Part shown: in pieces, positions 33,372-42,760 of the stretch
Position numbering within the stretch: the first letter of the stretch is position 1
Layout of the letters: each line of letters begins with the position of its first letter
Assembly: GCF_003205575.1 (NCBI RefSeq)
Contig: NZ_PYBW01000039.1
Span: 49,537-113,536, forward strand
Source of the DNA: Streptomyces tateyamensis
GTDB lineage: Bacteria > Actinomycetota > Actinomycetes > Streptomycetales > Streptomycetaceae
Length of the DNA: 64,000 nt
Direction of reading: 5' to 3'
Notes under the pieces: generated by a model
What the model was told of the DNA's origin: nothing
Database searches by the model: none
The model's input: only the letters and a program-made list of their open reading frames with translations
Program-made: the position numbers and the translations under genes

Positions 33372-36005
33372 ATGACCCCCAACGCTCCGCAGAGCCCCGC
33401 CGGCGAGACTACGCCTACCACCGAGCTGCCGACCCAGTACGCGCCGGCCGAGGTAGAGGGTGCGCTGTACGAGCGTTGGGTGGAGCGGGGGTACTTCGAG
33501 GCTGACGCCAGGAGCGAGAAGCCGCCGTACGCCATCGTCATCCCGCCGCCGAACGTCACCGGCTCCCTCCACCTGGGCCATGCCTTCGAGCACACGCTGA
33601 TCGACGCCCTCACCCGGCGCAAGCGCATGCAGGGCTACGAGACGCTGTGGCAGCCCGGCATGGACCACGCCGGCATCGCCACCCAGAACGTCGTCGAGCG
33701 TGAGCTCGCCAAGGAGGGCCGGTCCCGGCACGACCTGGGCCGCGAAGCCTTCGTCGAGCGCGTCTGGCAGTGGAAGGCCGAGTCGGGCGGGCAGATCGCC
33801 AGTCAGATGCGACGCCTGGGCGAGGGCCTGGCGTGGAGCCGGGACCGGTTCACCATGGACGAGGGCCTGTCCCGTGCCGTCCGGACCATCTTCAAGAAGC
33901 TCTACGAGGACGAGCTGATCTACCGCGCCGAGCGCATCACCAACTGGTGCCCGCGCTGTCTCACTGCCATCTCCGACATCGAGGTGGACTACCAGGACGA
34001 CGACGGCGAGCTCGTCTCCGTGCAGTACGGCGAGGGCGAGGACGCCGTCGTCGTCGCCACCACCCGCGCCGAGACGATGCTCGGTGACACCGCCGTCGCC
34101 GTCCACCCGGACGACGAGCGGTACCGGCACCTGGTCGGACGCACCATCAAGCTGCCGCTGACCGACCGGAGCATCCCGGTCGTCGCCGACCGGCACGTCG
34201 ACCCGGCGTTCGGCACCGGCGCCGTCAAGGTGACCCCGGCGCACGACCCGAACGACTTCGCCATCGGCCAACGCCACGACCTCGACCGCATCGAGGTCCT
34301 CGACGAACGGGGCATCATCACCGTCCACGGCCCCTTCCAGGGCCTGGACCGCTTCGAGGCGCGCTCCGCGATCGTCGCCGCCCTGCGCGCCGAGGGTCGG
34401 ATCGTCGCCGAGAAGCGCCCGTACGTCCACTCCGTGGGCCACTGCTCACGCTGCCGGACGACGCTGGAACCCCGTCTGTCGATGCAGTGGTGGGTCAAGG
34501 TCGAGACCCTCGCCAGGGCGGCCGGCGACGCGGTCCGCGACGGCCGGGTCACCGTCCACCCGGCCGACATGGCGCAGCGTTACTTCGACTGGGTCGACAA
34601 CCTCAACGACTGGTGCATCTCGCGCCAGCTGTGGTGGGGCCACCGCATCCCGATCTGGCACGGCCCGAACGGTGAACTGGTCTGCGTCGGCCCGGACGAG
34701 CAGCCGCCCTCGGGTGAGGGCTGGACGCAGGACACCGACGTCCTGGACACCTGGTTCTCGGCCGGCCTGTGGCCGTTCTCCACGCTGGGCTGGCCGGAAG
34801 AGACCCCGGAGCTGGCGAAGTTCTATCCGAACTCCGTCCTGGTCACGGGCTATGACCTGATGTTCTTCTGGGTCGCCAGGATGATGATGTTCGGCCTGTA
34901 CGCGATGGACGGCCGGCCGCCGTTCCACACGGTCGCGTTCCACGGCATGGTGCGCGACGAGTTCGGCAAGAAGATGTCGAAGTCTTTCGGGAACGCGGTC
35001 AACCCGCTGGACTGGATGGACAAGTACGGCTCCGACGCGCTGCGCTTCACCCTCGCCAAGGGTGCCAACCCGGGCGTCGACGTCCCGATCGGCGAGGACT
35101 GGGTCCAGGCCTCCCGAAACTTCGCCAACAAGCTCTGGAACGCGACCCGGTTCGCGATGATGAACGGCGCGACGGTCGAGGGCGAACTCCCGCCCGCTTC
35201 TGCGATGTCGGCGGCCGATCGCTGGATCCTGTCGCGCCTGAACCAGATCGTCGCCGCGGCCGACGTCTACTACGACGACTACCAGTTCGCCAAGCTCGCC
35301 GACGCCCTCTACCACTTCGCCTGGGACGAGGTCTTCGACTGGTACGTCGAGCTGTCCAAGACCACGTTCTTCGGCGGCGGTCAGCAGGCCGAGGTCTCGG
35401 CGCGCGTGCTCGGCGAGGTTCTCGACGTCACCTTGCGACTGCTCCACCCGATCGTCCCGTTCGTCACGGAGGCACTGTGGACCACGCTGACGGGCCGTGA
35501 GTCGGTGGTCATCGCCGACTGGCCGAAGGACTCGGGGTTCAGCGACGCCGCCGCGGAGCAGGAGATCGGGCTGGTCCAGCAACTCGTCACCCAGGTCCGC
35601 CGCTTCCGCTCCGACCAGGGCCTCCAGCCGGCCCAGAAGGTCCCGGCCCGCCTGGAGCTCGGGGACACCGCCCTGGCCGCGCACGAGGCCGCCATCCGCC
35701 AACTGCTCCGCCTCCAGCCGGAGGGCGAGGACTTCACCCCCACCGCCACCCTCCCCATCGCCGGCGCCGCAGTCTCCCTCGACCTGTCGGGCACCATCGA
35801 CCTGGCCGCCGAGCGCAACCGCCTCACGAAGGACCTGGCCGCGGCGGAGAAGGAGAAGGCCCAGTCCGAGGCCAAGCTCGGCAACGGTACCTTCCTGGCC
35901 AAGGCCCCGGACGAGGTGATCGCCAAGATCCGCACCCGCCTGGCGAAGGCGGCGGAGGACATTGACCGGATCAAGGGGCAGCTGGACAAGCTGCCGGTGG
36001 AATAG
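33372..36005 (+). CDS. valS: valine--tRNA ligase
   Basis: An 877-residue class I ValRS. HLGH (HIGH motif) starts at residue 67 and KMSKS is at 534-538. CP1 editing domain motifs ([19 protein letters not shown]) lie between, then the anticodon domain and a C-terminal coiled coil ([20 protein letters not shown]). The sequence closely resembles the streptomycete housekeeping enzyme as I remember it, but the usual folC neighbour is absent. It is therefore either a second copy or a relocated single copy. It could be a target duplicate giving resistance to a ValRS inhibitor, or supply valyl-tRNA to the island pathway. Confidence 0.95.
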   Translation: MTPNAPQSPAGETTPTTELPTQYAPAEVEGALYERWVERGYFEADARSEKPPYAIVIPPPNVTGSLHLGHAFEHTLIDALTRRKRMQGYETLWQPGMDHAGIATQNVVERELAKEGRSRHDLGREAFVERVWQWKAESGGQIASQMRRLGEGLAWSRDRFTMDEGLSRAVRTIFKKLYEDELIYRAERITNWCPRCLTAISDIEVDYQDDDGELVSVQYGEGEDAVVVATTRAETMLGDTAVAVHPDDERYRHLVGRTIKLPLTDRSIPVVADRHVDPAFGTGAVKVTPAHDPNDFAIGQRHDLDRIEVLDERGIITVHGPFQGLDRFEARSAIVAALRAEGRIVAEKRPYVHSVGHCSRCRTTLEPRLSMQWWVKVETLARAAGDAVRDGRVTVHPADMAQRYFDWVDNLNDWCISRQLWWGHRIPIWHGPNGELVCVGPDEQPPSGEGWTQDTDVLDTWFSAGLWPFSTLGWPEETPELAKFYPNSVLVTGYDLMFFWVARMMMFGLYAMDGRPPFHTVAFHGMVRDEFGKKMSKSFGNAVNPLDWMDKYGSDALRFTLAKGANPGVDVPIGEDWVQASRNFANKLWNATRFAMMNGATVEGELPPASAMSAADRWILSRLNQIVAAADVYYDDYQFAKLADALYHFAWDEVFDWYVELSKTTFFGGGQQAEVSARVLGEVLDVTLRLLHPIVPFVTEALWTTLTGRESVVIADWPKDSGFSDAAAEQEIGLVQQLVTQVRRFRSDQGLQPAQKVPARLELGDTALAAHEAAIRQLLRLQPEGEDFTPTATLPIAGAAVSLDLSGTIDLAAERNRLTKDLAAAEKEKAQSEAKLGNGTFLAKAPDEVIAKIRTRLAKAAEDIDRIKGQLDKLPVE

Positions 36006-36084
36006 AAGGCACGCTCGATGAGGGGGCTCAGATCACGGGATCTGATCCCCCATCGGGCCGTCCGCCCTCGAACCGGGCTACCCG

Positions 36085-36201
36085 TTACGACGAGGAGGGG
36101 ACCGTACGGCCGGTGACGGCATGTCCCTCAGCCGCCGAGCAGGCCTGCGTGAGACAGGCCTGGACCGGCACGTACAGGCAGTAGGGCACGTACTCGGCCA
36201 T
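36085..36201 (-). CDS. 38-aa peptide, possible precursor or scaffold peptide
   Basis: A short gene with AGGAG six bases before the ATG and nearly every third position G or C, which argues that it is really translated. The peptide begins MAEYVPYCLY, has three Cys residues in its middle and ends TGRTVPSSS. It lies 83 bases beyond the stop of the AlaRS-like gene on the same strand and is the last unit of the leftward operon. No signal peptide or known leader motif is visible. It could be a RiPP-like precursor, a scaffold extended by tRNA-dependent chemistry, or merely a small protein of unknown use. A longer in-frame reading upstream exists but has no ribosome site. Confidence 0.55.
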   Translation of the reverse strand: MAEYVPYCLYVPVQACLTQACSAAEGHAVTGRTVPSSS

Positions 36202-36284
36202 CGGCCGCTCCTGAAAACTGACGGTGTGGGGGATGCTGGTGTCTGCGTCAAGATTCAGCTGCGTCGACTGATACTCGACAGAGA

Positions 36285-37256
36285 TCAGGACCGGCGAGCC
36301 AACTCCCGCTCGATCGTCTGGGTCACCTCCGGCCAAGGCACCTGCATGGCTGACACACTGCTCCAGAAACCATGACTTTCCCTCACCAGCGCGCTCACCC
36401 CCAACGGCGCATCCATCGGCGACACCTCGGTCAGCAGTCGGCGAAGGACTCCGCCGGCGCCTCTCGACGCCGGATGAATCCCGCTGCCCACCATCAGGGT
36501 TGCGGTGCGGATGGCATCGAGAGTCTTACTCGGGCAGATGCTGGCGAATGATCCGAAGACCAGATGGGGCCATGACTGCCGGGTGCGGGCCCAGGCGAGC
36601 CGTTCGAGTCCGGACCCTAGGTCCACGGCCATGCAGCTCGGATCTATGGCATTCCACAGCAGGACGATGTCTCCGATGGGTAGGTCAATATGCCGAAAGT
36701 GCAAGGTGATGCCCTGGACCTCACGACGTGTCCACACGGTTGATCGACCATGAATGGCAAGGTGGCGTGCGTGGAGGCCGATCGAGGAGAGCAGGGAGAG
36801 CCAATGATCGAGGATCTCACCGAACTCATCCTGCCTGGCTACTGGTTCAACGCGCGATACGTTGACGAATGAGGTCAGGAATCCTTCTCGCAGGTTTCCG
36901 CTTGTGTCACGAGCACCAGTAAGTCTGACTACCGGCTGGGGAAGATATCCCCGGCGGAAGACATATGGCTGACGATCTTTCAGAAGGGGGTCCAGGGCTT
37001 GCACTGCGGATATCGTCAGCTCAGTATCGCGACCCCAGCGCAGCGGGAGGGGTCGCGCTCTCGCGACGCCGTAGGAGTGAAAGCTGGCCTCGATCCGGCA
37101 CAGAAGTACATTCCAGGGGGTTGGCCTGGTCGGCGGGTGGAACGGTGTACCTCGCTGACGGTGTTCGAGTCGGAACCGCCCATCCTTGTCGGCCGAGAGC
37201 TCCCACTGTGGGCCGAATGAGCCGAGCAAGTCGCTCACGAGGCCTGAGGGCATCAT
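36285..37256 (-). CDS. stand-alone alanyl-tRNA synthetase-like catalytic domain
   Basis: A 323-residue protein that I align by eye with the N-terminal catalytic core of AlaRS. QPVVRLTGARDTSG (107-120) and FLTSFVNVSRVEP (126-138) correspond to the motif 2 region, VDLGSGLERLAWA (211-223) to motif 3 (VDTGMGLERIAAV in E. coli), and AIRTATLMVGSGIHPASRGAGGVLRRLL to the helix bundle after it. The editing and C-Ala domains are absent and several catalytic residues differ, so it may activate another amino or carboxylic acid, or bind tRNA only. The ATG at 37256 overlaps the glycosyltransferase stop (ATGA). Confidence 0.7.
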   Translation of the reverse strand: MMPSGLVSDLLGSFGPQWELSADKDGRFRLEHRQRGTPFHPPTRPTPWNVLLCRIEASFHSYGVARARPLPLRWGRDTELTISAVQALDPLLKDRQPYVFRRGYLPQPVVRLTGARDTSGNLREGFLTSFVNVSRVEPVARQDEFGEILDHWLSLLSSIGLHARHLAIHGRSTVWTRREVQGITLHFRHIDLPIGDIVLLWNAIDPSCMAVDLGSGLERLAWARTRQSWPHLVFGSFASICPSKTLDAIRTATLMVGSGIHPASRGAGGVLRRLLTEVSPMDAPLGVSALVRESHGFWSSVSAMQVPWPEVTQTIERELARRS

Positions 37257-38272
37257 GAATCGGCGGCGAGTACGCGGAAGTGACGCTCGGGGTCGAACCG
37301 CTGCAAGCCGATCTCCTGCACGTCAGCCGCGTTGAGTGTGAGGCAGCGTTCGATCGCGCCAGCCAACTGTCTTGCCGCGACTTCGTCATCATCCTCAGGT
37401 GCTACTCGGGCAATGGCTCCGGTATTCGAGCACAGCGCAGCGTCCGCGCAGGTCCCGTCACGCCAGCCGATCGCGGCAACGGGTGTGCCGGTGCGCAGAG
37501 ATTCCCCGAATACGGCGGCGCCGGCTTCCACGTAGTCGCGCGCGCAGGTGTAGACGTACGTCGCCGCTCGGGAGAATGCGGAAGTCTTGGCCGAGCCGCC
37601 CAGCTCACCGGTCAAGGTGACGTGTTCTGCAGCGAAGAGCGCTGCGTGGCGTTGCAGGTAGCCACGGTCGAAGACGGGCCCCACGATGCTGATCCGTCGG
37701 CCGAGCAGCTGAGCGGCGCGGACGGCGAGGTGCGGCGCCTTCTGTTGGTCGATCCGGCCCAGCCAGACGAGGTCACGGCCGGGCACGGCTGGTGGCTCGA
37801 CCTCGCCAAGGCCGAGATGGACGGCAAGCTCCTGTGCTGGGCTGTGAGTTCGGTAGCGCGCGGTCATCTCAGGCGAGTAGCAGTACAGACGGGACCGGGT
37901 GCCGTCAAAGGCATCGGGCGTGTGTTGGAAGGTCGGCGAATGCTGGAACGTGGCGATATCGCAGTCGAGCACGTCCCAAGTCCGGCGCCACGCCGGAACG
38001 GACGGATACTCATGACCGACGACAACCAAGTCATATTTGCTGCCGACCAGTTCACGCGTCTGTCGGTCACCCGGCCGGAGGCCCTCGAAGCGAACGGGAC
38101 GGATGGTCCAGTTCTCTCCCAGGTCGCTCCTCCAGCCGGGGCCGAGGAGGTGTACGTCGGCGCCTGCGGCTCTGGCGCCTTCCGCTGCTGCCCAGAGCCA
38201 GCGTTCGATCCCGCCGTAACCGGCGGGCGGGAAGGTGTATTTGCTAGGGAAGTCGCAGACGCCGACTAACAC
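37253..38272 (-). CDS. GT4-type glycosyltransferase with a TTA second codon
   Basis: A 339-residue GT-B glycosyltransferase. The N-terminal glycine-rich acceptor loop FPPAGYGGIERWLWA (about residues 15-29) and the C-terminal donor domain entry LVWLGRIDQQKAPHLAVRAA are typical of GT4. FGESLRTGTPVAAIGW stands in for the EX7E region but lacks its second Glu. The start is GTG at 38272, directly adjoining the SerRS stop, with GGAGG five bases upstream. Codon 2 is the rare leucine codon TTA, so translation should need the bldA tRNA. It would glycosylate the product of this operon; donor and acceptor unknown. Confidence 0.85.
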   Translation of the reverse strand: MLVGVCDFPSKYTFPPAGYGGIERWLWAAAEGARAAGADVHLLGPGWRSDLGENWTIRPVRFEGLRPGDRQTRELVGSKYDLVVVGHEYPSVPAWRRTWDVLDCDIATFQHSPTFQHTPDAFDGTRSRLYCYSPEMTARYRTHSPAQELAVHLGLGEVEPPAVPGRDLVWLGRIDQQKAPHLAVRAAQLLGRRISIVGPVFDRGYLQRHAALFAAEHVTLTGELGGSAKTSAFSRAATYVYTCARDYVEAGAAVFGESLRTGTPVAAIGWRDGTCADAALCSNTGAIARVAPEDDDEVAARQLAGAIERCLTLNAADVQEIGLQRFDPERHFRVLAADS

Positions 38273-39565
38273 TTATGCCTCCGTTGTTCCGTCCGCCGCG
38301 ATTCGGCGGAATCCGAGGTAGGGCACCAGGGCCTCAGGCAGGACGACCGATCCGTCGTGCTGCTGCCCCTGCTCGAGCAGAGCCGCCAGGGTGCGGCCGA
38401 TGGGCAGACCGGAGCCGTTGAGGGTGGCGACCGGCTTGGTCTTGCCGTGCTCGTCACGGGTGCGGATCCCTGCTCGGCGGGCCTGGAAGACACCGGTGTC
38501 CGAGCAGGAGGAGATCTCGCGATAGGTCTGCTGGCTGGGCAGCCAGACCTCGATGTCATAGGTGATCTGGGCGGAGAAGCCCAGGTCGCCGGCGGCGAGC
38601 TGAACGACCCGGTAAGCCAGGCCAAGCTCCTTCAGACAGGCCTCGGCGTGCCCGAGCATCTTCTCCAGCTCGGCCTGCGAGTCCTTCGGGTCACAGATGC
38701 GGACCATCTCGACCTTGGAGAACTGGTGCTGGCGCAAGATTCCGCGGGTGTCACGGCCGTACGAGCCGGCTTCCGAGCGGAAGCAGGGGGTGTAGGCGGT
38801 GAGGGCCAGCGGCAGGTCGGCGGGCGGAATGATCTCGTCCGCGTAGAGGTTGGTGAGCGGGACCTCGGCGGTCGGGATCAGGAAGAGCTCGCGGTCGCCC
38901 ATGCTCGTCGCGAAGAGGTCCTCCTCGAACTTCGGCAGTTGGCCGGTGCCCGTCATGGTCTGACGGGTGACCAGGTAAGGCACCGAATGCTCGGTGTAGC
39001 CGTGCCGCTTCGTGTGCAGGTCCAGGAAGAGCGCGGCGAGAGCACGCTCGATGGCAGCGCCGGCGCCTCGAACTACACTGAATCGCGAGCCGGAGAGCTT
39101 GCTTGCCCGCCCGAAGTCCAGGATGCCGAGAGCCTCACCGAGGTCCACGTGGTCCTTGGGCTCGAAGGAGAAGGACTGCGGAGCGCCGACCCTGCGCAGC
39201 TCGACGGCGTGCTCGTCGGAGTCCCCCTCCGGGGTGCTGTCGAGCGGGAGGTTCGGGACGGTGAGCAGGAGGTTACGGAGCTCGGTCTGAGCCTGCTCCT
39301 GCTCGACCTCGGCCGAGCGGATCAGCTCCTTGATCTCGCGCGCCCGCTCCTTCAACGCCCCTGTGTCCTCGCCCTGGCGAGCAGCGTGTTGGACGTCCTG
39401 GGCTACGCGCTTGGTCTCGGCCCGCAGTTCGTCAACCCGGAGGATGAGTTGGGATCGACGGGACTGGAGGGACTCCAACGCAGAAAGATCCAGGGTGTAG
39501 CCGCGGCGGGCGAGGCGGCGGACCGCCTCCGGGCCCATCTCGATGAGGGCGCGGGGATCATGCAT
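38273..39565 (-). CDS. serS: serine--tRNA ligase (divergent accessory type)
   Basis: A 430-residue class II SerRS. The N-terminal antiparallel coiled-coil arm spans about residues 27-100. TAEVPL (232-237), motif 2 FRSEAGSYGRDTRG from 262 and motif 3 around 379-397 (TLNGSGLPIGRTLAALLE) are intact, so the enzyme should be active. It differs widely from the streptomycete housekeeping SerRS that I recall, even in the start (MHDPRALIEMG). SerRS paralogues are known in antibiotic clusters, as VlmL for valanimycin (seryl-tRNA as substrate) or as resistance enzymes (albomycin). It overlaps the histidine phosphatase gene by eight bases. Confidence 0.93.
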   Translation of the reverse strand: MHDPRALIEMGPEAVRRLARRGYTLDLSALESLQSRRSQLILRVDELRAETKRVAQDVQHAARQGEDTGALKERAREIKELIRSAEVEQEQAQTELRNLLLTVPNLPLDSTPEGDSDEHAVELRRVGAPQSFSFEPKDHVDLGEALGILDFGRASKLSGSRFSVVRGAGAAIERALAALFLDLHTKRHGYTEHSVPYLVTRQTMTGTGQLPKFEEDLFATSMGDRELFLIPTAEVPLTNLYADEIIPPADLPLALTAYTPCFRSEAGSYGRDTRGILRQHQFSKVEMVRICDPKDSQAELEKMLGHAEACLKELGLAYRVVQLAAGDLGFSAQITYDIEVWLPSQQTYREISSCSDTGVFQARRAGIRTRDEHGKTKPVATLNGSGLPIGRTLAALLEQGQQHDGSVVLPEALVPYLGFRRIAADGTTEA

Positions 39566-40265
39566 GGGAGTTCTTCTCCTCCTGCTGGACGGGTAGTCCA
39601 TCGAAGGTAGCAAGGACGCGCTCGTCCTCCAGCCGCATAATCCAGCGCCCCGCCGCCACAGTGTCCCTCTCCTCCGCTTCAAGGGCTTCGAAGAGGATCG
39701 ATGTCATAGCTTCGAGCTCGGCATCTGTGATCTTGATCAGGTAGAGGCAGGGCACTTCATCGAAGAAGAGCGGCAGAGCCGGGACGATCCCGTCGAGAGT
39801 GCGCCCCAGCCAGCGCAGTACGGAAGACAGCAGTCCGTGCGCGACCACCAACCTCGGTGAGGGCGACGCGGTGGTGCGCAGCAGCCCGACGAGCATCCGC
39901 CGGATCGCCTGACGCTGGGACTCGCGGGCACCGGGCGGGCATTCCCATGGGCCTTCCACCACCAGCCACCGCGCATACGCAGTGTAGGGGCCACCCTCGA
40001 ACTGTCCGTAGTCCAGTTCATCGAGGGCCGGCTCAACGTTGACGGACGTGTCTGCGCCGCCCATCAGGCGACGAGCAGTCTCGCTCGTCCGGGCGAACGA
40101 GGATACGACCCAGCCCTCCGGTTCGATGGCGCTGATGATGCCTGCACCAGTACGGCAGCTGACCTGCCCAGCCGTATCGAGCGGAAGCTCAACGGTCGGG
40201 TCACCGTTGACCCGGTGGTCGGCGCTGTACTGGGTGCTGGCATGACGTAGGAGATAGGTCGTCAT
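39558..40265 (-). CDS. histidine phosphatase (phosphoglycerate mutase-like) family protein
   Basis: A 235-residue branch-1 histidine phosphatase. The catalytic motif is YLLRHAST at residues 4-11 (RHA instead of the common RHG), the second Arg is in SSFARTSETARRL, the acid Glu in LDELDYGQFEG, and the second His in LVVAHGLLSSVL. It removes or moves phosphate on a small molecule. Its ATG overlaps the stop of the kinase gene (ATGA), so a phosphorylation/dephosphorylation pair, as in protected-intermediate or self-resistance schemes, is plausible. Confidence 0.86.
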   Translation of the reverse strand: MTTYLLRHASTQYSADHRVNGDPTVELPLDTAGQVSCRTGAGIISAIEPEGWVVSSFARTSETARRLMGGADTSVNVEPALDELDYGQFEGGPYTAYARWLVVEGPWECPPGARESQRQAIRRMLVGLLRTTASPSPRLVVAHGLLSSVLRWLGRTLDGIVPALPLFFDEVPCLYLIKITDAELEAMTSILFEALEAEERDTVAAGRWIMRLEDERVLATFDGLPVQQEEKNSHA

Positions 40266-41218
40266 GTCGTGCGCCACTCCTGGACGACGGTAAGACCGAG
40301 GTCCCCTGCCAACCCGGCGATCACATGCTCCATCACGGACACACGGTCGTCTTCCACTTCGCGGTAGTACAGGAGGCCGTCCACACACAGGGCAAGGCTC
40401 CAGCGGCGTAGCCGGCGTGGATCGAGGCCGGCGGTCCTGACGGCGATCTCGAAGCGGGCTCGGGTACCACGCCCGAGGTCGTAGTAGACGGTCCAGAAGG
40501 CCCAGTCGAAGATCTGGTCGCCGACCATCGGCAGGGGATCGGCGAGAACGGGGTTCCTCTCACGGTCGAACAGGACGTTCTCCCGGTAGATATCCGCATG
40601 GAGGACTACCGCTCCTACCGGGTCCTGGCGCAGCTGCTCGACCAGTCTCTGTCCGAGCGCCGCGCCGTCGAGGGGCGGCCGGGGGCCTTGTAGTTCCATG
40701 CGCCGCCGCACCCGGGGCAGCATCTCGTCCGCGAGGAAGTCCCCGAGGCGGGGCAGCGCGGGGTGGTGGGAGCCCGGCGCTTGGCCGAGGGCGTGCAGCC
40801 GAGCAAGGGCGTCGGCCACCACGGAGTACTCGTCCGCCCCCGGCGGCGCAGAGCCTCCAGGCTCGGTGCCGACCAGCTCCAACGCCGCGATACCTAGGTC
40901 ATCGGCCTGGTGGAGCACCCTCACGGCCGGTCCGCCGACCCAGAGCGCGAGGGCGATCACCTCGTTGCGGTACCGCTTGTCCTCCGGCCATGCCTTGAGC
41001 AGAATCGTGCGTCCGTTGCTCCGCTCATGCGTGACCATCAGCAGCGAGGCGTGGCCTGCATCGTGGTAGCGGTCCAGTATCAGCCCCCAGCGCTGCGCCG
41101 CTTTGACGAACAGCTCTGGGGCTCGGGCCAGCCAGCTGTACACTCCGGGACCATAGTGATCCCGGAGGCGGTGCCATGCACTGCGCGGGGGCACGAAGGG
41201 CTTTACCGTCGCCCGCAT
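40262..41218 (-). CDS. aminoglycoside phosphotransferase (APH)-family kinase
   Basis: A 318-residue small-molecule kinase. VLHADIYRENVLFDRER carries the catalytic HxDxxxxN motif and LADPLPMVGDQIFDWAFW the metal-binding Asp of the following loop. The layout is closest to APH(6)-type streptomycin kinases and to APH-like enzymes in biosynthesis. ATP lysine is probably in RTILLKAWPEDKR. TGATG overlap with the SAM synthetase gene couples the two. It could phosphorylate a pathway intermediate, or inactivate the product inside the producer. Length and motifs are complete. Confidence 0.86.
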   Translation of the reverse strand: MRATVKPFVPPRSAWHRLRDHYGPGVYSWLARAPELFVKAAQRWGLILDRYHDAGHASLLMVTHERSNGRTILLKAWPEDKRYRNEVIALALWVGGPAVRVLHQADDLGIAALELVGTEPGGSAPPGADEYSVVADALARLHALGQAPGSHHPALPRLGDFLADEMLPRVRRRMELQGPRPPLDGAALGQRLVEQLRQDPVGAVVLHADIYRENVLFDRERNPVLADPLPMVGDQIFDWAFWTVYYDLGRGTRARFEIAVRTAGLDPRRLRRWSLALCVDGLLYYREVEDDRVSVMEHVIAGLAGDLGLTVVQEWRTT

Positions 41219-42468
41219 CAGCTGAGCCGGACGCCGCGGTGGACCAGTTCGTCCGTCAGCTCCGGGAAGCTGCCGAGCGCCAATGCGACTTGTGCCTGCA
41301 CCTTTGCGATCTCCGGGGTCCCAGCCGCGAGCCGGACCAGCACCTTCCAGGGCTGGTCGAGACGCTGCCCGGTCGCGCTGACGAGATGGACCTCGGCGTA
41401 GCTGCCGGTCTCCTCGTACAGGCGCTGGGCCAGTCGGGTCGCGGCCAGATTGTACAGCTTCCCGACGTGGTAGACGGGGTTCTTGCCGCTTGCGCCTTCC
41501 AGGTTCATCGGGCGGAGCGGGGTGATCAGGCCGTTGACCCGGTTGCCGCGGCCGACGACCCCCTCGTCTCCCGACTCGATGGAGCTGCCGGTGTAGGTCA
41601 GATACAGCTCGTCCTTCTCCGGGACGTCACGGGCGTTGAGGAGGAAGGTGATGTCGACTCCGGGGAGGTGCTGCTCCGCGAACCTGGTGCACTCGGCCAT
41701 GACCTCCTTCGTGTTGGCGAGGTACGCGGTGCGGTCGGGTACGTGGTCGGACTTCTGCGGGACGCACAGGATTGCCTCGGCCCTGGCGCCGTCGAAATGA
41801 CCCATCAGCTTCACGTCCGAGCCGCACCACGGGTTGGCCCTGGTGAACTCGCTAATGCCGGAGAGGTGGTTGACCAGCGCATGGGAGAACGCCTCGAACG
41901 GGGCCATCGGCGCCCAGCCAGTGCCGAGCGAGGTGTCGTTGGCGAGCAGGACACGGCGCTCGCGCAGGTCATCCACCGAGCGGGGGGCGAACCAGCGAGA
42001 CCGGTCCGTGCCGCCCCCGTCGGTGACGACCGCGCCCGGACTGGGGTTGCTGGTGATGTTGAAGACTAGGTCGAGGTGGCCGGCGACCTCGGGCAGCCGC
42101 TCCTGGAAGAAGGCCAGGACGGCCTGCTCGGCCAGCTCTCGCACCGGGATGTCCTTGCCCCCGCAGGCGTAGGCCGCGCGGCCGTTGAGCAGGACCTTGA
42201 CCGGTGCAGTCATTCGGCCGGCCCCGTAGCGGACTTCACAGGAGCCACCGAGCAGCGCGAGCTTGTCGAAGTTGTGGTGAAGAACGGCGCCGAAGCGGTC
42301 GAGTGTGTAACGGCTGTAGGTGCGGGAGAGCTCCTCGGCCAGGTGATCGGCGAGGGTGTCCGGGTGACCGAGGCCCTTGCGCTCCAACAGGACGAGATCG
42401 GTAGGGCACGGGCGCCCGGTCTCGATGGTGATGCTGCTGTTCTGCACGGTGGTGCTGACGCGTTGCAT
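41218..42468 (-). CDS. archaeal-type methionine adenosyltransferase (S-adenosylmethionine synthetase)
   Basis: A 416-residue enzyme of the archaeal MAT family (Pfam AdoMet_Synthase), not the MetK family that bacteria normally use. [20 protein letters not shown] (GHPD at 34-37), [20 protein letters not shown] and [20 protein letters not shown] are the family signatures. It would make SAM, or an analogue, from methionine and ATP. GGAGG six bases before ATG 42468 is an excellent ribosome site. It is the first gene of the seven-gene leftward operon. A dedicated SAM supply suggests aminocarboxypropyl or methyl transfer in the pathway, yet no methyltransferase gene lies in the operon. Confidence 0.9.
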   Translation of the reverse strand: MQRVSTTVQNSSITIETGRPCPTDLVLLERKGLGHPDTLADHLAEELSRTYSRYTLDRFGAVLHHNFDKLALLGGSCEVRYGAGRMTAPVKVLLNGRAAYACGGKDIPVRELAEQAVLAFFQERLPEVAGHLDLVFNITSNPSPGAVVTDGGGTDRSRWFAPRSVDDLRERRVLLANDTSLGTGWAPMAPFEAFSHALVNHLSGISEFTRANPWCGSDVKLMGHFDGARAEAILCVPQKSDHVPDRTAYLANTKEVMAECTRFAEQHLPGVDITFLLNARDVPEKDELYLTYTGSSIESGDEGVVGRGNRVNGLITPLRPMNLEGASGKNPVYHVGKLYNLAATRLAQRLYEETGSYAEVHLVSATGQRLDQPWKVLVRLAAGTPEIAKVQAQVALALGSFPELTDELVHRGVRLS

Positions 42469-42760
42469 GGCGGTCCTCCAAGTCGAAGTAGTGCTGTCGG
42501 TTGAAGCCGGGGTCCATCCGCTTCATCTTGGTGTCGACGATCTTCAGTGCGGCGTCCTCGAACCGCTGTGTGATCCGGCTGGCTGGCCAGGCTGTGGCCC
42601 ACCGCATCGGGCTGAAGGAGGGCGAGCGCATGTTCCCGCTTGAACCTGGCTCTCGGTCTCTTGCTCACTTTGTGCTTGCTGATCGAGCAATCTGACGGTC
42701 CGTCGGATCCCTGACGCTGAGACTTCCCGTGCGAGTGAACCGGTTTTGGACCGCTCAAGA
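42469..42760 (-). other. 292-bp leader/intergenic region with a coding-like upstream reading frame
   Basis: Upstream of the MAT gene, a frame that opens at ATG 42631 runs with very high GC at third positions for about 50 codons (for example EDAALKIVDTKMKRMDPGF), then passes out of frame into the MAT gene to a stop at 42236. It has only a weak ribosome site. It may be a small leader protein or a remnant of a gene. The stretch 42640-42700 is AT-richer and holds TTGCTC/GAGCAA repeats, so it probably contains the operon promoter. Confidence 0.35.
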
